The notes: a model not told the origin generated them from the letters alone. A DNA stretch of 64,000 nt from Vreelandella nanhaiensis (GCF_003990185.1 NZ_RZHF01000015.1:248136-312135); one strand, 5' to 3'. Numbered from the stretch's first letter, positions 1 through 10,105 are shown. Made by a program: numbers and translations.

Positions 1-1
1 G

Positions 2-1315
2 GCGCTGGCCTTTGCCGGGTTAGGCTTTCTGCTGCAGTCGATGGGCGTCCCGGTGCCGTTTGAGGCGCGCTGGATGAGCTCCATGCCTAACCGTATTTAC
101 GGCATCATGACGAACAATACCCTGCTGGCGGTACCTCTTTTTGTGCTGATGGGTGTACTGCTTGAGAAGTCACGGGTAGCGGAAACCCTGCTGGATGCGA
201 TGACCATGGCGTTTGGCGCCCTGCGCGGCGGTTTAGGGATCGCGGTGGTATTGGTGGGTATGCTGCTGGCCGCGTCTACCGGTATTGTAGGGGCAACGGT
301 GGTTACCATGGGCCTGCTTTCGCTACCCACCATGCTCAAGCGCGGCTACTCGCCGGCGCTGGCGACCGGCACCATTTGTGCCACGGGTACGCTTGGGCAG
401 ATAATTCCACCCTCGATTGCTCTGGTGCTGCTGGGTGACGTACTTAACAATGCCTACCAGCAGGCTCAGCTCGCCATGGGTTCCTGGAGCCCCAAGACGC
501 TCTCCGTGGGCGATCTGTTTATCGGCGCGCTGGTGCCGGGCTTGCTGCTGGTAATGGCCTATATCATTTATCTGCTCATGGTGGCGTGGTTGAAACCCAG
601 CGCGGCCCCGGCGGCGGACCGTGAAGCGCTGATGCAGGAGCTTGGCCACACCGGCAGCGTCTGGCCGCTGCTGTTGAAGGGGCTTTTACCGCCTGTACTG
701 CTGATTGTAGCTGTGCTGGGCTCGATACTGGGCGGCTTTGCCACGCCCACGGAAGCCTCGGCGGTGGGCGCCTTCGGTGCGCTGTTGCTGGCCGCGACCA
801 ATCGGCGATTAAGCTTTTCAATGCTGCGCGATGTGGTGCGCTCCACCGCCCAGGTGACCAGCATGGTGTTCTTGATCCTGATTGGCGCAGCGCTGTTTTC
901 GCTGGTATTCCGAGCGTTTGGCGGCGAAGAGCTGGTTACCCATATGTTTGAGGCAATGCCAGGTGGCGTTGTCGGGGCCACGCTGGTGGTCATGCTGGTG
1001 ATTTTTTTGCTCGGATTTATTCTCGACTTTATCGAGATCACCTTTGTGGTGGTGCCGATCGTCGGTCCGGTGCTTCTCGCCATGGGGCTTGATCCCATCT
1101 GGTTGGGCATCATGATCGCCGTCAACCTGCAGACGTCGTTCCTGACCCCGCCGTTCGGTTTTGCGCTCTTTTATCTGCGCGGCGTTACCCCGCAAAACGT
1201 GCCCACCTCGGCGATCTATCGTGGGGTCATTCCGTTTATTCTCATGCAGCTGGCGATGCTGCTGGCGCTGGCGCTGTTCCCGGGTCTTGCCACCTGGCTA
1301 CCGTCGGTCATTTAG
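2..1315 (+). CDS. TRAP transporter large permease (DctM family), 5' truncated
   Basis: Membrane subunit of a tripartite ATP-independent periplasmic transporter, which imports organic acids or similar solutes with a sodium gradient. The frame is open back to base 2 and the residues before the first ATG (position 41) are hydrophobic, so the true start lies before the window. About 12 hydrophobic segments are visible. The conserved GQIIPPSI motif and the late TPPFGFALF segment are typical of DctM. The gene ends 8 bases before thiD, whose ribosome site overlaps this stop region. The binding protein and small subunit must lie upstream, so the substrate cannot be told. It is distinct from the tea system at 6.4-10 kb. 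Confidence 0.9.
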   Translation, partial: ALAFAGLGFLLQSMGVPVPFEARWMSSMPNRIYGIMTNNTLLAVPLFVLMGVLLEKSRVAETLLDAMTMAFGALRGGLGIAVVLVGMLLAASTGIVGATVVTMGLLSLPTMLKRGYSPALATGTICATGTLGQIIPPSIALVLLGDVLNNAYQQAQLAMGSWSPKTLSVGDLFIGALVPGLLLVMAYIIYLLMVAWLKPSAAPAADREALMQELGHTGSVWPLLLKGLLPPVLLIVAVLGSILGGFATPTEASAVGAFGALLLAATNRRLSFSMLRDVVRSTAQVTSMVFLILIGAALFSLVFRAFGGEELVTHMFEAMPGGVVGATLVVMLVIFLLGFILDFIEITFVVVPIVGPVLLAMGLDPIWLGIMIAVNLQTSFLTPPFGFALFYLRGVTPQNVPTSAIYRGVIPFILMQLAMLLALALFPGLATWLPSVI

Positions 1316-1323
1316 GAGGCGTC

Positions 1324-2145
1324 ATGACGCGTAATGTAAATGTACTTACCATTGCCGGCTCCGACCCTTCTGGCGGCGCGGGGCTACAAGGTGATCTCAA
1401 GACGTTTTCGGCGCTCGGTGTCTATGGCACCAATGTGATTACGGCCGTGATTGCGCAAAACACCTGTGGTGTTGCCTCGGTGTATCCGGTCTCTCCTAAG
1501 GCAATTCGAGAGCAGCTGGAAAACCTGCTGGATGACGTTGAGCTAGATGCAGTCAAGATCGGTATGGTGGCCAGCCGTGATGTCGCCGAGGTGATCGCCG
1601 AGGTGTTGAGCAAGCGCCGTCCGCGCTGGATCGTGCTGGACCCGGTGATGGTCGCCAAGAGCGGCGATATCCTGGTCGATGACGCGGGGATTCGTGCGGT
1701 ACGCGATATTCTGGTGCCGCTTGCCGACGTGATCACTCCCAACCTGCCGGAAGCGGCGGTACTGCTGGATACCTCGTCGCCTTCGAGCCTGGACGCCATG
1801 GAGGCCATGCTGCCGGGTCTGACCCGGCTGGGCGCGCCCTATGTCGTGCTCAAGGGCGGCCATCTGCGCGGCGAGACCTGTCCCGATCTGCTGGCCACCC
1901 CGAGCAGCCATGAGTGGCTACCCGCCTCACGTATTCAGACCGAAAATCTGCACGGTACCGGTTGTGCGCTCTCGTCGGCGATTGCTGCCTGTTTGGCCAA
2001 GCTACCTGCTGAAGCGTCCAGCCAAGCGCCCGTTTCCGCCATTGGTGATGCCAAACGATGGCTGCACGCCGCGCTGGAAGCCAGCGCTCTCCTGAGCGTA
2101 GGCAAAGGGCGCGGGCCTGTGCATCATTTTCATGCGTGGTGGTAA
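1324..2145 (+). CDS. thiD: Hydroxymethylpyrimidine / HMP-phosphate kinase
   Basis: Phosphorylates HMP and HMP-phosphate to HMP pyrophosphate for thiamine synthesis in the cytoplasm. The 273-residue protein has the usual length. The N-terminal motif AGSDPSGGAGLQGD (about residues 11-24) binds substrate, and the late HGTGCALSS motif (about 210-218) carries the catalytic cysteine loop of the ribokinase-like fold. A strong ribosome site (TAGGAGG) stands just before the ATG. It follows the TRAP permease closely and may be read from the same transcript, though the functions are unrelated. thiG and thiS lie 13 kb away on the other strand. Confidence 0.95.
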   Translation: MTRNVNVLTIAGSDPSGGAGLQGDLKTFSALGVYGTNVITAVIAQNTCGVASVYPVSPKAIREQLENLLDDVELDAVKIGMVASRDVAEVIAEVLSKRRPRWIVLDPVMVAKSGDILVDDAGIRAVRDILVPLADVITPNLPEAAVLLDTSSPSSLDAMEAMLPGLTRLGAPYVVLKGGHLRGETCPDLLATPSSHEWLPASRIQTENLHGTGCALSSAIAACLAKLPAEASSQAPVSAIGDAKRWLHAALEASALLSVGKGRGPVHHFHAWW

Positions 2146-2299
2146 GCGGTTCAGGAACGCCAGGGGCAATGGCCAGGCGAGCAATTGAAATGGCTCGTTA
2201 GAATGCGTGGCTAGCTTGCGGGATAGAGCTTCGCCCACCATGCTGAGGAATGTCTGTATGACTCCCCCAAGGCCTGGCTTGTTCTAGGAGCGTTATGCC

Positions 2300-3145
2300 A
2301 TGACCCCCACGTTTGTGTTTGCCACTGACCTTTCTGCCGATAATCGCGCCGGCTTCGCCCGAGCGCTACGCCTTGCCTATGCCCAGCATGCTCAGCTGGA
2401 TATCCTGCACGTGCTTGATCCCTACCTGCCGCGGCGCCTGCTCCGTGAGCTGGAGCAGGCGGTCAATGAGGACATCGCTACGACGCTGACGGATATTCGC
2501 GAAGATTACGCCCTGGAGGCGCCCAAAACAGTCATTCAGACCGTGATGGGCGAGCCACATGTGGAGGTTGTACGCAAGGCTCACGAGCAGAAGGCTGAGC
2601 TGATTGTGCTGGGCATGCATCGCAAGCGGGGGCAAAAAGAGCTGCTGGCAGGCACCACCTTTATGCGCATCCTGCGCTGCGCGCCGTGTCCGGTGGTCAT
2701 TGTCCAGCGCGTGCCTACCCAGCCATGGCAGCATATCCTGGTTCCTGTCGACTCTTTTCTGACCGTTCGCCAGACGCTAAGCGAGGCCTTACGCCGCTTC
2801 CCGGAAGCTAAGATCACGCTGCTCCACGCCTGGACGCTACCCGGCGAGGTTGAACTTGGTTCTGAGGTTTATTACGCCCGCTGGCGCGAGCAGGAGGTAG
2901 CCCGCTTGCAGGCGTTGTTAAGCAGTGAAGTCGAGCGCATAGTGCAGGACAAGGATGGGGCGCTGGATATTGAACTGGTGCTTGAGTCAGGCACGCCCAG
3001 CGAGGTGGTTCAGGGCTATATAAAGCAGCACACGCCCGATGTGGTGATGATAGGCAGCCGCGGCCAACCTTATCACTCAAGCCAGCTGACGCAGACGCTG
3101 CTCAGTGAGCCTCACTGCGATTTGATACTCTGCCGCGCCTGGTAA
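2300..3145 (+). CDS. Tandem universal stress protein (two UspA domains)
   Basis: A 281-residue cytoplasmic stress protein made of two Usp domains, roughly residues 1-139 and 145-281. Each begins with a short hydrophobic beta strand ([16 protein letters not shown]) and ends with a CPVVIV- or CDLILC-like strand. The first domain has a partial nucleotide motif ([16 protein letters not shown]); in the second the glycine-rich loop is incomplete ([11 protein letters not shown]). The start is set by TAGGAG nine bases upstream of ATG. About 155 bases without a clear gene precede it. The partner and trigger cannot be told from sequence. Confidence 0.88.
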   Translation: MTPTFVFATDLSADNRAGFARALRLAYAQHAQLDILHVLDPYLPRRLLRELEQAVNEDIATTLTDIREDYALEAPKTVIQTVMGEPHVEVVRKAHEQKAELIVLGMHRKRGQKELLAGTTFMRILRCAPCPVVIVQRVPTQPWQHILVPVDSFLTVRQTLSEALRRFPEAKITLLHAWTLPGEVELGSEVYYARWREQEVARLQALLSSEVERIVQDKDGALDIELVLESGTPSEVVQGYIKQHTPDVVMIGSRGQPYHSSQLTQTLLSEPHCDLILCRAW

Positions 3146-3200
3146 CGGCCAAGGCAGGTACACTGGGCGCTTTACCTTTTATCTATACAGGAGAAGCGCC

Positions 3201-3638
3201 GTGAAAGTGCTGATACAGCGGGTCAGAAAGGCAAGCGTGACGGTTGAGGGGCAGACGGTTGGCGCCATTGATCAGGGGCTTCTGGCGCTGGTCGGCGTTG
3301 AGAAAGGCGACAGTGACGCCGCCGTTGAGAAAATGCTCCACAAGCTGTTGCACTACCGTGTATTTAGTGATGCCGAGGGCAAGATGAACCTCAACCTTCA
3401 ACAAATAGACGGCGGCCTGCTGCTGGTTTCCCAGTTTACCCTCGCCGCCGAGACCCATAAGGGCCTGCGTCCTGGCTTTTCCAGCGCCGCCCCGCCTGCC
3501 GAGGGCGAGCGGCTGTTCAGCGCCCTGGTCGCTCGGGCCCAATCAGCCTGGCCGAAGGTGGCGACCGGCCAGTTTGGTGCCGATATGCAGGTAGCGCTGG
3601 TCAATGACGGCCCGGTTACGTTTTTGCTGGAGAGCTAG
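3201..3638 (+). CDS. dtd: D-aminoacyl-tRNA deacylase
   Basis: Proofreading enzyme that removes D-amino acids (and glycine) wrongly attached to tRNA. At 145 residues it has the standard length of Dtd. It has the SQFTLAAET motif near residue 80 and the C-terminal NDGPVTF motif with the Gly-cisPro pair that forms the active site between the two subunits. The start codon is GTG, supported by CAGGAG seven bases upstream. The gene ends 2 bases from the convergent ABC-F gene, with no room for a separate terminator. Confidence 0.95.
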   Translation: MKVLIQRVRKASVTVEGQTVGAIDQGLLALVGVEKGDSDAAVEKMLHKLLHYRVFSDAEGKMNLNLQQIDGGLLLVSQFTLAAETHKGLRPGFSSAAPPAEGERLFSALVARAQSAWPKVATGQFGADMQVALVNDGPVTFLLES

Positions 3639-3640
3639 CG

Positions 3641-5605
3641 CTAAAGCTCGGCGTTTTCACTGGCGACAAGCTCCGCCTCCATGGCCTCTAGCGCTTCCTC
3701 GGCAGCTAACCACTGCTGTTCGGCGCTGTCCAGGCGGGCTTTAATGGTGGCCTGTTGGGCCAAGGCATTGGTGAGCTCGGCTTTGCGGGCACTGTCGGTA
3801 TAAAGCTCAGGGTCGGCCAGCACGGATTCAACTTCTTCCAGCGAGATCTGGGCCTTTTCCATGGCCTGTTCAGCCTTATCGCGCTCTTTTTTCAACGGGC
3901 GAAGCTTCTCACGTAGTTCGGCCGCTGCCTTACGGGCGGCCTTGCGCGCCTCACGGCTATCACCACTAGGCTGCTGGCTCTGGCGTTCGGCCTTTTCGCT
4001 GCGCGAATCGCGGCGGCTCTCTTCAAGGCGAGCTTTTAGCCAAGCGCGATAATCCTCAAGATCGCCGTCAAACGGCTCCACCCGATGATCCGCCACGCGC
4101 CAGAACTCATCGACCGTGGCGCGCAGCAGGTGGCGGTCGTGGGAAACCAGAATTACTGTGCCCTCAAAACCTGCCAGCGCTTCGGTCAGCGCTTCGCGCA
4201 TCTCCAGGTCAAGGTGGTTGGTCGGCTCATCTAGCAGCAGCAGGTTCGGCTTTTGCCAGGCCACCAGGGAAAGCGCCAAGCGGGCCTTCTCACCGCCTGA
4301 GAAAGTGGCGACTTCGCCAAAGGCGTCATCGCCCTTGAAGCCAAAACCGCCCAGGAAGTTGCGAATCTCCTGCTCGCTTGCCTTGGGCGACAGGCGCTGA
4401 ACGTGCATGAATGGCGTTGAGGTGACGTCCAGGCCTTCCAGCTGGTGCTGGGCGAAGTAGCCAATCGCCAGGTGCTCGCCCGGAACACGTTTGCCGCTGA
4501 GCAGCTCAAGCTCGCCGGTAAGCGACTTGATCAGGGTCGATTTACCCGCCCCGTTGGGGCCCAGCAGACCAATGCGGCTGCCCGGCAGCAGGGTGATGTT
4601 GACCTTGTCCAACTGGACATTATCGTGCTCCTTGCCTCGGTAGCCCAGCTGGGCCTGATCAAGCACCAGAAGCGGATGCGAAGTCTTGTCCGCGGCGGGC
4701 AGGGTGAAGTGAAAGGGCGAGTCGACGTGGGCCATGGCAATATCTTCCATGCGCTCTAACATCTTTACCCGGCTCTGTGCTTGGCGGGCCTTGGTGGCCT
4801 TGGCTTTAAAGCGCGCAATAAAGCGCTCAATTTCTTCACGCCGGGCCTGCTGTTTAGCCGCTTCGGCTTGCTGCAGTGCAAGCTTTTCAGCGCGGGTGCG
4901 CTCAAAGCGTGAATAGTTGCCCCGATAGAGCTCAAGGGTCTGGTGGTGCATATGCACGATGTGGTCACACACGGCATCCAAGAAATCCCGATCGTGGGAA
5001 ATCAGTAGCAGGGTGCCGGGGTAGCGGGCCAGCCACTGCTCAAGCCATAAAAGCGCATCCAGATCCAGGTGGTTGGTCGGCTCATCCAGAAGCAGTAGAT
5101 CAGAAGGCATGAACAGCGTGCGCGCCAAGTTGACGCGCATACGCCAGCCGCCTGAGAAATCCGAAAGCGGGCGGGTAAGGTCTGCCTGGAAAAAACCAAG
5201 CCCCACCAGCAGCTGCGCAGCGCGAGACTCAGCGCGGTAGCCATCCAGGGTTTCGATCAACCCGTGAAGTTCGGCTTCGCGATGGGCTTCGCCCGCCTCT
5301 TGGGCGGCATAAAGCTCGGCTTCGGCCTGGCGCAAGGCCTTATCGCCATCCAGTACATACTCGATGATCGGCCGATCAAGCGCTTCAACTTCCTGAGCCA
5401 TATGCGCAATGCGCTGGCCGCCGCTCATCTCGACATCACCTTGGTCGGGGCCTAATTCACCCAGCAGGAGCTTGAAAAGGCTCGATTTGCCAGCGCCGTT
5501 TGCCCCGATAATGCCCGCCTTGATACCGTCGTGCAGGGTCAGGTCGGCGTTCTCAAGTAGCGTTTGCGTGCCGCGTTGCAGCGCGACTTGGCGCAGTGCG
5601 ATCAT
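3641..5605 (-). CDS. yheS: ABC-F family ATPase (YheS type)
   Basis: Cytoplasmic double ATPase without membrane segments, of the ABC-F group that acts on the ribosome. Two ATP-binding halves are seen: Walker A GANGAGKSS (about 34-42) with signature FSGGWRMR, and Walker A GPNGAGKST (about 347) with signature FSGGEKARLALS; both have LLLDEPTNHLDL. The linker between them is basic and helical, and the C-terminal 120 residues are a charged coiled coil. I use the ATG at 5605 (MIALRQ), since GGGAG lies just upstream; a longer frame reaches 5635. It is divergent from the TIGR02444 gene, whose ATG at 5635 is 30 bases away. The length, about 654 residues, fits YheS. Confidence 0.93.
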   Translation of the reverse strand: MIALRQVALQRGTQTLLENADLTLHDGIKAGIIGANGAGKSSLFKLLLGELGPDQGDVEMSGGQRIAHMAQEVEALDRPIIEYVLDGDKALRQAEAELYAAQEAGEAHREAELHGLIETLDGYRAESRAAQLLVGLGFFQADLTRPLSDFSGGWRMRVNLARTLFMPSDLLLLDEPTNHLDLDALLWLEQWLARYPGTLLLISHDRDFLDAVCDHIVHMHHQTLELYRGNYSRFERTRAEKLALQQAEAAKQQARREEIERFIARFKAKATKARQAQSRVKMLERMEDIAMAHVDSPFHFTLPAADKTSHPLLVLDQAQLGYRGKEHDNVQLDKVNITLLPGSRIGLLGPNGAGKSTLIKSLTGELELLSGKRVPGEHLAIGYFAQHQLEGLDVTSTPFMHVQRLSPKASEQEIRNFLGGFGFKGDDAFGEVATFSGGEKARLALSLVAWQKPNLLLLDEPTNHLDLEMREALTEALAGFEGTVILVSHDRHLLRATVDEFWRVADHRVEPFDGDLEDYRAWLKARLEESRRDSRSEKAERQSQQPSGDSREARKAARKAAAELREKLRPLKKERDKAEQAMEKAQISLEEVESVLADPELYTDSARKAELTNALAQQATIKARLDSAEQQWLAAEEALEAMEAELVASENAEL

Positions 5606-5634
5606 GCTCTCTCCCAAAAAAAGTGGGTAAACCA

Positions 5635-6207
5635 ATGCTCGATTCTAACCGATTGCGCCGTCTGGAGCAGATGCCGTTATGGGATTTTGCTCTATCGTTT
5701 TACTCAGCCCCCGACGTTGAAGGCGCCTGTCTGACGTTGCAAGACACGTTGGGTATCGATGTCTGTGAGCTGCTGTTTCATGGCTGGCTGTTTGTGCACG
5801 GGCTTGAAGCGCTGTCCGTCCCTCTTGCCAAGCAGCGCAAAGAACGCGAGATATGGCAGCGCGAGGTTACCCAGGTGTTACGCCATTTGCGGCGCCACCT
5901 GAAACCTGAGGCACAGCAAAGCGCCTCGATTGACACGCTGCGTAAAACGATCCAACAGGCTGAGTTGCAGGCCGAGCGTGAAAATCTTCAACGCTGGCAA
6001 ACCTGGGCGATTGAAAATCCAGATGATGAAGTGCGCCTAACAAATTGTGCGCTAATTTCGAACGATGTTGAAAGATGGCTGCAAGATCGCCTTTTTTTTG
6101 CTGAACTTGACAAAAGTTGTCTCCATGCGTCAGGCGCGCGCGAAGACATCTCAAGCGCCTGGCAGACCCTGGCAAGCCGGCTTGACCGCTTCGAATCACC
6201 GCGCTAG
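5635..6207 (+). CDS. TIGR02444 / DUF2390 family protein
   Basis: Small cytoplasmic protein of unknown function, about 190 residues, starting MLDSNRLRRLEQ. It is mostly helical, with the conserved early part LWDFALSFYSAPDVEGACL followed by a segment starting LGIDV. Proteins of this family are often found back to back with an ABC-F ATPase gene in gammaproteobacteria, as here. An upstream in-frame ATG at 5596 would overlap the ABC-F start region and is less likely. Family assignment is by recognition of the sequence pattern; function is unknown. Confidence 0.8.
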   Translation: MLDSNRLRRLEQMPLWDFALSFYSAPDVEGACLTLQDTLGIDVCELLFHGWLFVHGLEALSVPLAKQRKEREIWQREVTQVLRHLRRHLKPEAQQSASIDTLRKTIQQAELQAERENLQRWQTWAIENPDDEVRLTNCALISNDVERWLQDRLFFAELDKSCLHASGAREDISSAWQTLASRLDRFESPR

Positions 6208-6359
6208 CCTGAAATTAAGCTGCTTTTGAATAGTATTCGTTATACGTCCGCTGACCCGCAGCAATGGATAACGTTTTTGCGTGTCAGCGAATGTAAAAAA
6301 ACAAGAGCAGATTTTTGCGCACTCGTATAGCGCGCTTACCACTGCAAGGGGAACATCGC

Positions 6360-7376
6360 ATGAAGGCAAGCAAGTTAGTAACGACGGCGAGCGTAGGCGC
6401 ATTGCTGCTTGGCATGACAGCGGCCGCACAGGCGGATAACTGGCGCTACGCGCATGAAGAGTACGAAGGCGATGTACAGGATGTGTTCGCCATCGCGTTC
6501 AAAGAGTACATTGAAGAGAATTCTGACCATACTGTTCAGGTTTACCGCTTTGGCGAGCTAGGTGAGTCTGATGACATCATGGAGCAGACCCAAAACGGCA
6601 TCCTTCAGTTTGTGAATCAGTCACCGGGCTTTACCGGCGCACTGATTCCAGAAGCGCAGATCTTCTTCATCCCCTATCTGCTGCCTACTGATGAAGAGAC
6701 CGTGCTGACGTTCTTCGACGAGAGCAAGGCGATCAACGAGATGTTCCCTGAGCTTTACGCCGAACAGGGGCTTGAACTTTTAAAAATGTACCCTGAAGGT
6801 GAAATGGTGATCACCACCAACGAGCCGATCAGCTCGCCGGAGGACATGCGCAATAAGAAAATCCGCACCATGACCAACCCGCTACTTTCCGAAACCTACG
6901 ATGCCTTTGGCGCAACGCCAACGCCGCTACCGTGGGGCGAAGTGTACGGGGGCCTGCAAACCGGCATTCTGGACGGTCAGGAAAACCCGATTTTCTGGAT
7001 CGAATCAGGCGGCTTGTACGAAGTGTCGCCGCACCTGACGTTTACCGGCCATGGCTGGTTCACCACTGCCATGATGGCGAATCAGGACTTCTTTAATGGA
7101 TTATCTGAAGAAGACCAGGCGCTGGTTCGGGAAGCCTCTAACGCGGCTTACGACCACACCATTGAGCATATCAAGGGCCTGGCCGACGAAGCGCTGGAAA
7201 AAATCCAGGCAGCATCTGATGAAGTAACTGTCACACGTCTAGATGAAGAGCAGATCCAGGCATTCCGTGATCGTGCCCCGCAGGTTGAAGAGGCCTTCCT
7301 TGAGATGACCGGTGAGCGCGGCGCCGAGTTACTTGAGCAGTTCAAGACCGATCTTGAATCCGTTACCAACGAGTAA
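6360..7376 (+). CDS. teaA: Ectoine/hydroxyectoine TRAP binding protein
   Basis: Periplasmic binding protein that captures ectoine and hydroxyectoine for uptake by TeaBC; it recovers leaked compatible solutes and scavenges external ones. The 338-residue precursor has a signal peptide of about 25 residues ending AQA, and the mature protein begins DNWRYAHEEYEGD, which I recall as the start of mature Halomonas elongata TeaA. Other matching stretches are FGELGESDDIMEQ, LPWGEVYGGLQTG and PIFWIESGGLYEV. The ATG at 6360 is preceded by AAGGGGAAC; an upstream ATG at 6315 has no signal peptide directly after it. It is separated from teaB by a hairpin at 7414. Confidence 0.95.
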   Translation: MKASKLVTTASVGALLLGMTAAAQADNWRYAHEEYEGDVQDVFAIAFKEYIEENSDHTVQVYRFGELGESDDIMEQTQNGILQFVNQSPGFTGALIPEAQIFFIPYLLPTDEETVLTFFDESKAINEMFPELYAEQGLELLKMYPEGEMVITTNEPISSPEDMRNKKIRTMTNPLLSETYDAFGATPTPLPWGEVYGGLQTGILDGQENPIFWIESGGLYEVSPHLTFTGHGWFTTAMMANQDFFNGLSEEDQALVREASNAAYDHTIEHIKGLADEALEKIQAASDEVTVTRLDEEQIQAFRDRAPQVEEAFLEMTGERGAELLEQFKTDLESVTNE

Positions 7377-7413
7377 CCGCTGAATGACCGCTTGAACAAG
7401 AGTGGTGTTCATC

Positions 7414-7440
7414 AAAGGGGCAGTCAACGCTGCCCCTTTT
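7414..7440 (+). terminator. Hairpin with T run after teaA
   Basis: Perfect 9-base stem AAAGGGGCA / TGCCCCTTT with an 8-base loop, followed by TTTTCT. It has the form of an intrinsic terminator. Because teaBCD follow, it probably acts as a partial terminator or mRNA 3' stabiliser that gives more TeaA than membrane subunits. Confidence 0.8.
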
Positions 7441-7656
7441 CTATTGCTGTTACGTAGATGAAAGATGGCTGAAGGGTGAATAAAGCGTTGGAGATTATTT
7501 ATCCAGCGCTAAGGCGGAAACGCCGGGCACCCATTACGCTAAGAAGGCGTCAAGGCGTTATATATCTATCCTATCGTGCATGTAGAACCATCATGATATC
7601 TCGCGTGCTATTGGCGTTCACTCGCCATAGTCATGCCGAAAAACAGGAGTTCGGCC

Positions 7657-8235
7657 ATGACCGATGAAGAATCCGAGAAGAATTATCACTCAGGTTTACC
7701 CGGGGTGTTGGGAGTGATCGACACTGCAATTAGCAAAATCGAGTCAGTCATACTGGCGCTAGGGGTTTTGCTAATGGCGCTGAATACGGTCATCAACGTT
7801 ATCGCCCGCTTCGTGTTTGGCAATAGCATCATGTTTTCCGGCGAGCTAAACCGAATTTTAATCATCATGATTACGTTTGCCGGTATCGGCTATGCGGCAC
7901 GCCATGGCCGCCATATTCGCATGTCGGCCATTTATGATGCGTTGCCAGTGGGCGGGCGCCGGGTGTTGATGATCAGCATTTCGCTGTTCACCTCACTAAT
8001 CATGTTCTTTCTACTTTACTACTCGATCGTTTATATCCAGGACCTTTACGGCAAGGGGCGCGTACTGCCGTCCTTGAGCCTACCGGTGTGGATTATTTAC
8101 CTATGGGTGCCGATGGGCTTTTTAATCACGGGTATTCAATACCTGCTGACCGCTATCAAGAACTTCACGTCTCATGATGTGTATCTCTCAACCGGGGTGG
8201 TGGACGGTTATAAAGATACGGAAACCGAAGTCTGA
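7657..8235 (+). CDS. teaB: Ectoine TRAP small permease
   Basis: Small membrane subunit (DctQ family) of the ectoine TRAP system, about 192 residues with four predicted membrane segments. It links TeaA to the large permease TeaC. The start is the ATG at 7657 (MTDEESEK), chosen because AGGAG lies seven bases upstream; an earlier ATG at 7633 lacks a ribosome site. The motif [11 protein letters not shown] is typical of DctQ proteins. It lies between teaA (280 bases upstream, behind a hairpin) and teaC (28 bases downstream). Confidence 0.93.
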   Translation: MTDEESEKNYHSGLPGVLGVIDTAISKIESVILALGVLLMALNTVINVIARFVFGNSIMFSGELNRILIIMITFAGIGYAARHGRHIRMSAIYDALPVGGRRVLMISISLFTSLIMFFLLYYSIVYIQDLYGKGRVLPSLSLPVWIIYLWVPMGFLITGIQYLLTAIKNFTSHDVYLSTGVVDGYKDTETEV

Positions 8236-8263
8236 TGCAGGCATTGCACTCTAGGGGAACGTT

Positions 8264-9547
8264 ATGACAACGATAATGGTAGTCACCATGATTGCCCTGC
8301 TGCTGCTGGGCTTTCCAATGATGGTGCCGCTGATTACGGCGGCAATCATCGGCTTCTACATGATGTTTAACGGCTTCGGCCAGATGGATACGCTGATTCA
8401 GCAAATGATGGCGGGCATTCGTCCGGCATCGCTGATTGCCGTGCCCATGTTTATTCTTGCAGCCGATATCATGACCCGGGGCCAGTCGGCCAATCGGCTG
8501 ATCGATATGGTGATGGCGTTTATTGGCCATATCAAGGGCGGGCTTGCTGTCAGCACGGCGGCGTCGTGTACGCTGTTTGGGGCCGTGTCCGGCTCTACCC
8601 AGGCAACCGTGGTGGCGGTCGGCTCGCCGCTACGCCCTAAAATGCTCAAAGCTGGGTATTCGGACTCGTTTACCCTGGCTCTGATTATTAATGCTAGCGA
8701 TATTGCATTTTTGATCCCGCCCAGTATCGGCATGATTATTTACGGGGTTATTTCGGGAACCTCGATTGGCGAGCTGTTTATTGCTGGTATCGGCCCAGGC
8801 TTGCTTATTCTACTGATGTTTTCGGCATACTGTATCGTTTACGCGATAGTAAAAGACGTGCCGACTGAAGCGCGTGCCAGCTGGAAAGAGCGAGGCGTTG
8901 CCGTTCAAAAAGCACTTTGGCCATTGGGTTTCCCTGTAATTATTGTAGGTGGGATTTACGGGGGGATTTTCAGCCCTACCGAGGCGGCCGCCGCTTGCGT
9001 GCTTTACGCAGTACTGCTCGAGTTTGTAGTGTTCCGTTCACTCAAGATAAGTGATATCTACGCTATCGCGAAGTCGACTGGCCTGATTACTGCGGTGGTG
9101 TTTATCTTGGTCGCGGTGGGCACCAGCTTCTCTTGGATCATCTCTTTTGCCCAGATTCCTCAGGCGATTCTGGAAACCGTAGGGGTCAACGATGCCGGGC
9201 CAACCGGCGTTCTGATCGCGATCTGTGTCTCCTTTTTTATTGCCTGTATGTTCGTTGACCCGATCGTGGTGATTCTGGTGCTCACGCCCATTTTCGCCCC
9301 GGCTATTGCCGCTACCGGGCTCGACCCGGTGCTGGTGGGTATTCTGATCACCCTGCAGACGGCGATCGGCTCGGCCACGCCGCCGTTTGGGTGCGATATC
9401 TTCACCGCCATCGCGATCTTCAAGCGCCCTTACTGGGACGTCATCAAGGGAACGCCGCCGTTCATTTTTATTCTGATTCTGGCGGCCGTACTGCTGATCA
9501 TGTTCCCGCAGATTGCGCTGTTCCTGCGCGATGTGGCCTTCCGCTAA
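8264..9547 (+). CDS. teaC: Ectoine TRAP large permease
   Basis: Large membrane subunit (DctM family) that forms the sodium-driven transport path for ectoine and hydroxyectoine. The 427-residue protein has about 12 hydrophobic segments. Conserved DctM features are [13 protein letters not shown], the [14 protein letters not shown] segment and [11 protein letters not shown] near the C terminus. The start ATG has TAGGGGAACG just before it. teaD begins 19 bases after the stop, so teaBCD are one transcription unit. Confidence 0.95.
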   Translation: MTTIMVVTMIALLLLGFPMMVPLITAAIIGFYMMFNGFGQMDTLIQQMMAGIRPASLIAVPMFILAADIMTRGQSANRLIDMVMAFIGHIKGGLAVSTAASCTLFGAVSGSTQATVVAVGSPLRPKMLKAGYSDSFTLALIINASDIAFLIPPSIGMIIYGVISGTSIGELFIAGIGPGLLILLMFSAYCIVYAIVKDVPTEARASWKERGVAVQKALWPLGFPVIIVGGIYGGIFSPTEAAAACVLYAVLLEFVVFRSLKISDIYAIAKSTGLITAVVFILVAVGTSFSWIISFAQIPQAILETVGVNDAGPTGVLIAICVSFFIACMFVDPIVVILVLTPIFAPAIAATGLDPVLVGILITLQTAIGSATPPFGCDIFTAIAIFKRPYWDVIKGTPPFIFILILAAVLLIMFPQIALFLRDVAFR

Positions 9548-9566
9548 CCTTCACGAGGAGAATTGC

Positions 9567-10010
9567 ATGTTTAACCGCATTCTGGTCCCGGTGGATGGTT
9601 CCAAGGGGGCTATCAAGGCGCTTGATAAGGCAGTCGGGCTGCATCTTCTGACGGGCGCCGAGCTGTATTTCCTGTGCGTGTTTAAGCATCACAGCCTGCT
9701 TGAGGCCTCACTTTCCATGGTACGTCCAATCCAGCTGGATATTCCTGATGATGCGCTGAAAGAGTACGCTACCGAAATTGCCGTACACGCAAAATCTCAC
9801 GCCATCGAGAAGGGGGCTGACAGTGCCTACGTACGCGCCTTTGTAAAGGGCGGGCGCCCTTCAAGAACCATCGTGCGCTTTGCCTGGAAACGGGAGTGCG
9901 ATTTGATCGTGATTGGCGCTCAGGGCACCAACGGCGAAAAGGGCACGCTGTTGGGCAGTGTTGCCCAGCGGGTAGCCGGCGCTGCGCACTGCCCAACGCT
10001 GGTGGTGTAG
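9567..10010 (+). CDS. teaD: UspA-type regulator of the ectoine transporter
   Basis: A 147-residue universal stress protein, the length I recall for H. elongata TeaD, which binds ATP and tunes TeaABC activity. The ATP motif is complete: GAQG, nine residues, then GS (about residues 115-129), followed by CPTLVV. The start is ATG 9567 ([12 protein letters not shown]) with GAGGAG upstream; a longer frame from 9513 overlaps teaC and has no ribosome site. The position directly after teaC supports the call. Confidence 0.93.
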   Translation: MFNRILVPVDGSKGAIKALDKAVGLHLLTGAELYFLCVFKHHSLLEASLSMVRPIQLDIPDDALKEYATEIAVHAKSHAIEKGADSAYVRAFVKGGRPSRTIVRFAWKRECDLIVIGAQGTNGEKGTLLGSVAQRVAGAAHCPTLVV

Positions 10011-10060
10011 CCAGTATTCGGTTATTGGCCTAAACCTCTGCGTCGAATTGAGGTCGTAGC

Positions 10061-10105
10061 AACACCCGCCGCCTTGGAGAGATGCACCACGAGGCGGCGG
10101 GTGTT
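10061..10105. terminator. Long GC-rich hairpin after teaD
   Basis: Perfect 13-base inverted repeat, AACACCCGCCGCC at 10061-10073 and GGCGGCGGGTGTT at 10093-10105, with a 19-base loop that holds a further TGG/CCA pairing. The 3' side continues AGTCTTT, a short T-rich tail. It most likely terminates the tea operon and separates it from the FKBP gene at 10164. Confidence 0.65.

Noticed and set aside
568..1125. Long minus-strand frame inside the TRAP permease gene
   Set aside because: It is a shadow of the true gene: Ser/Thr/Pro-rich translation without ribosome site, opposite a clear DctM protein.
7476..7667. Plus-strand frame before teaB
   Set aside because: Overlaps the teaB start, has a basic, patternless translation and no ribosome site.
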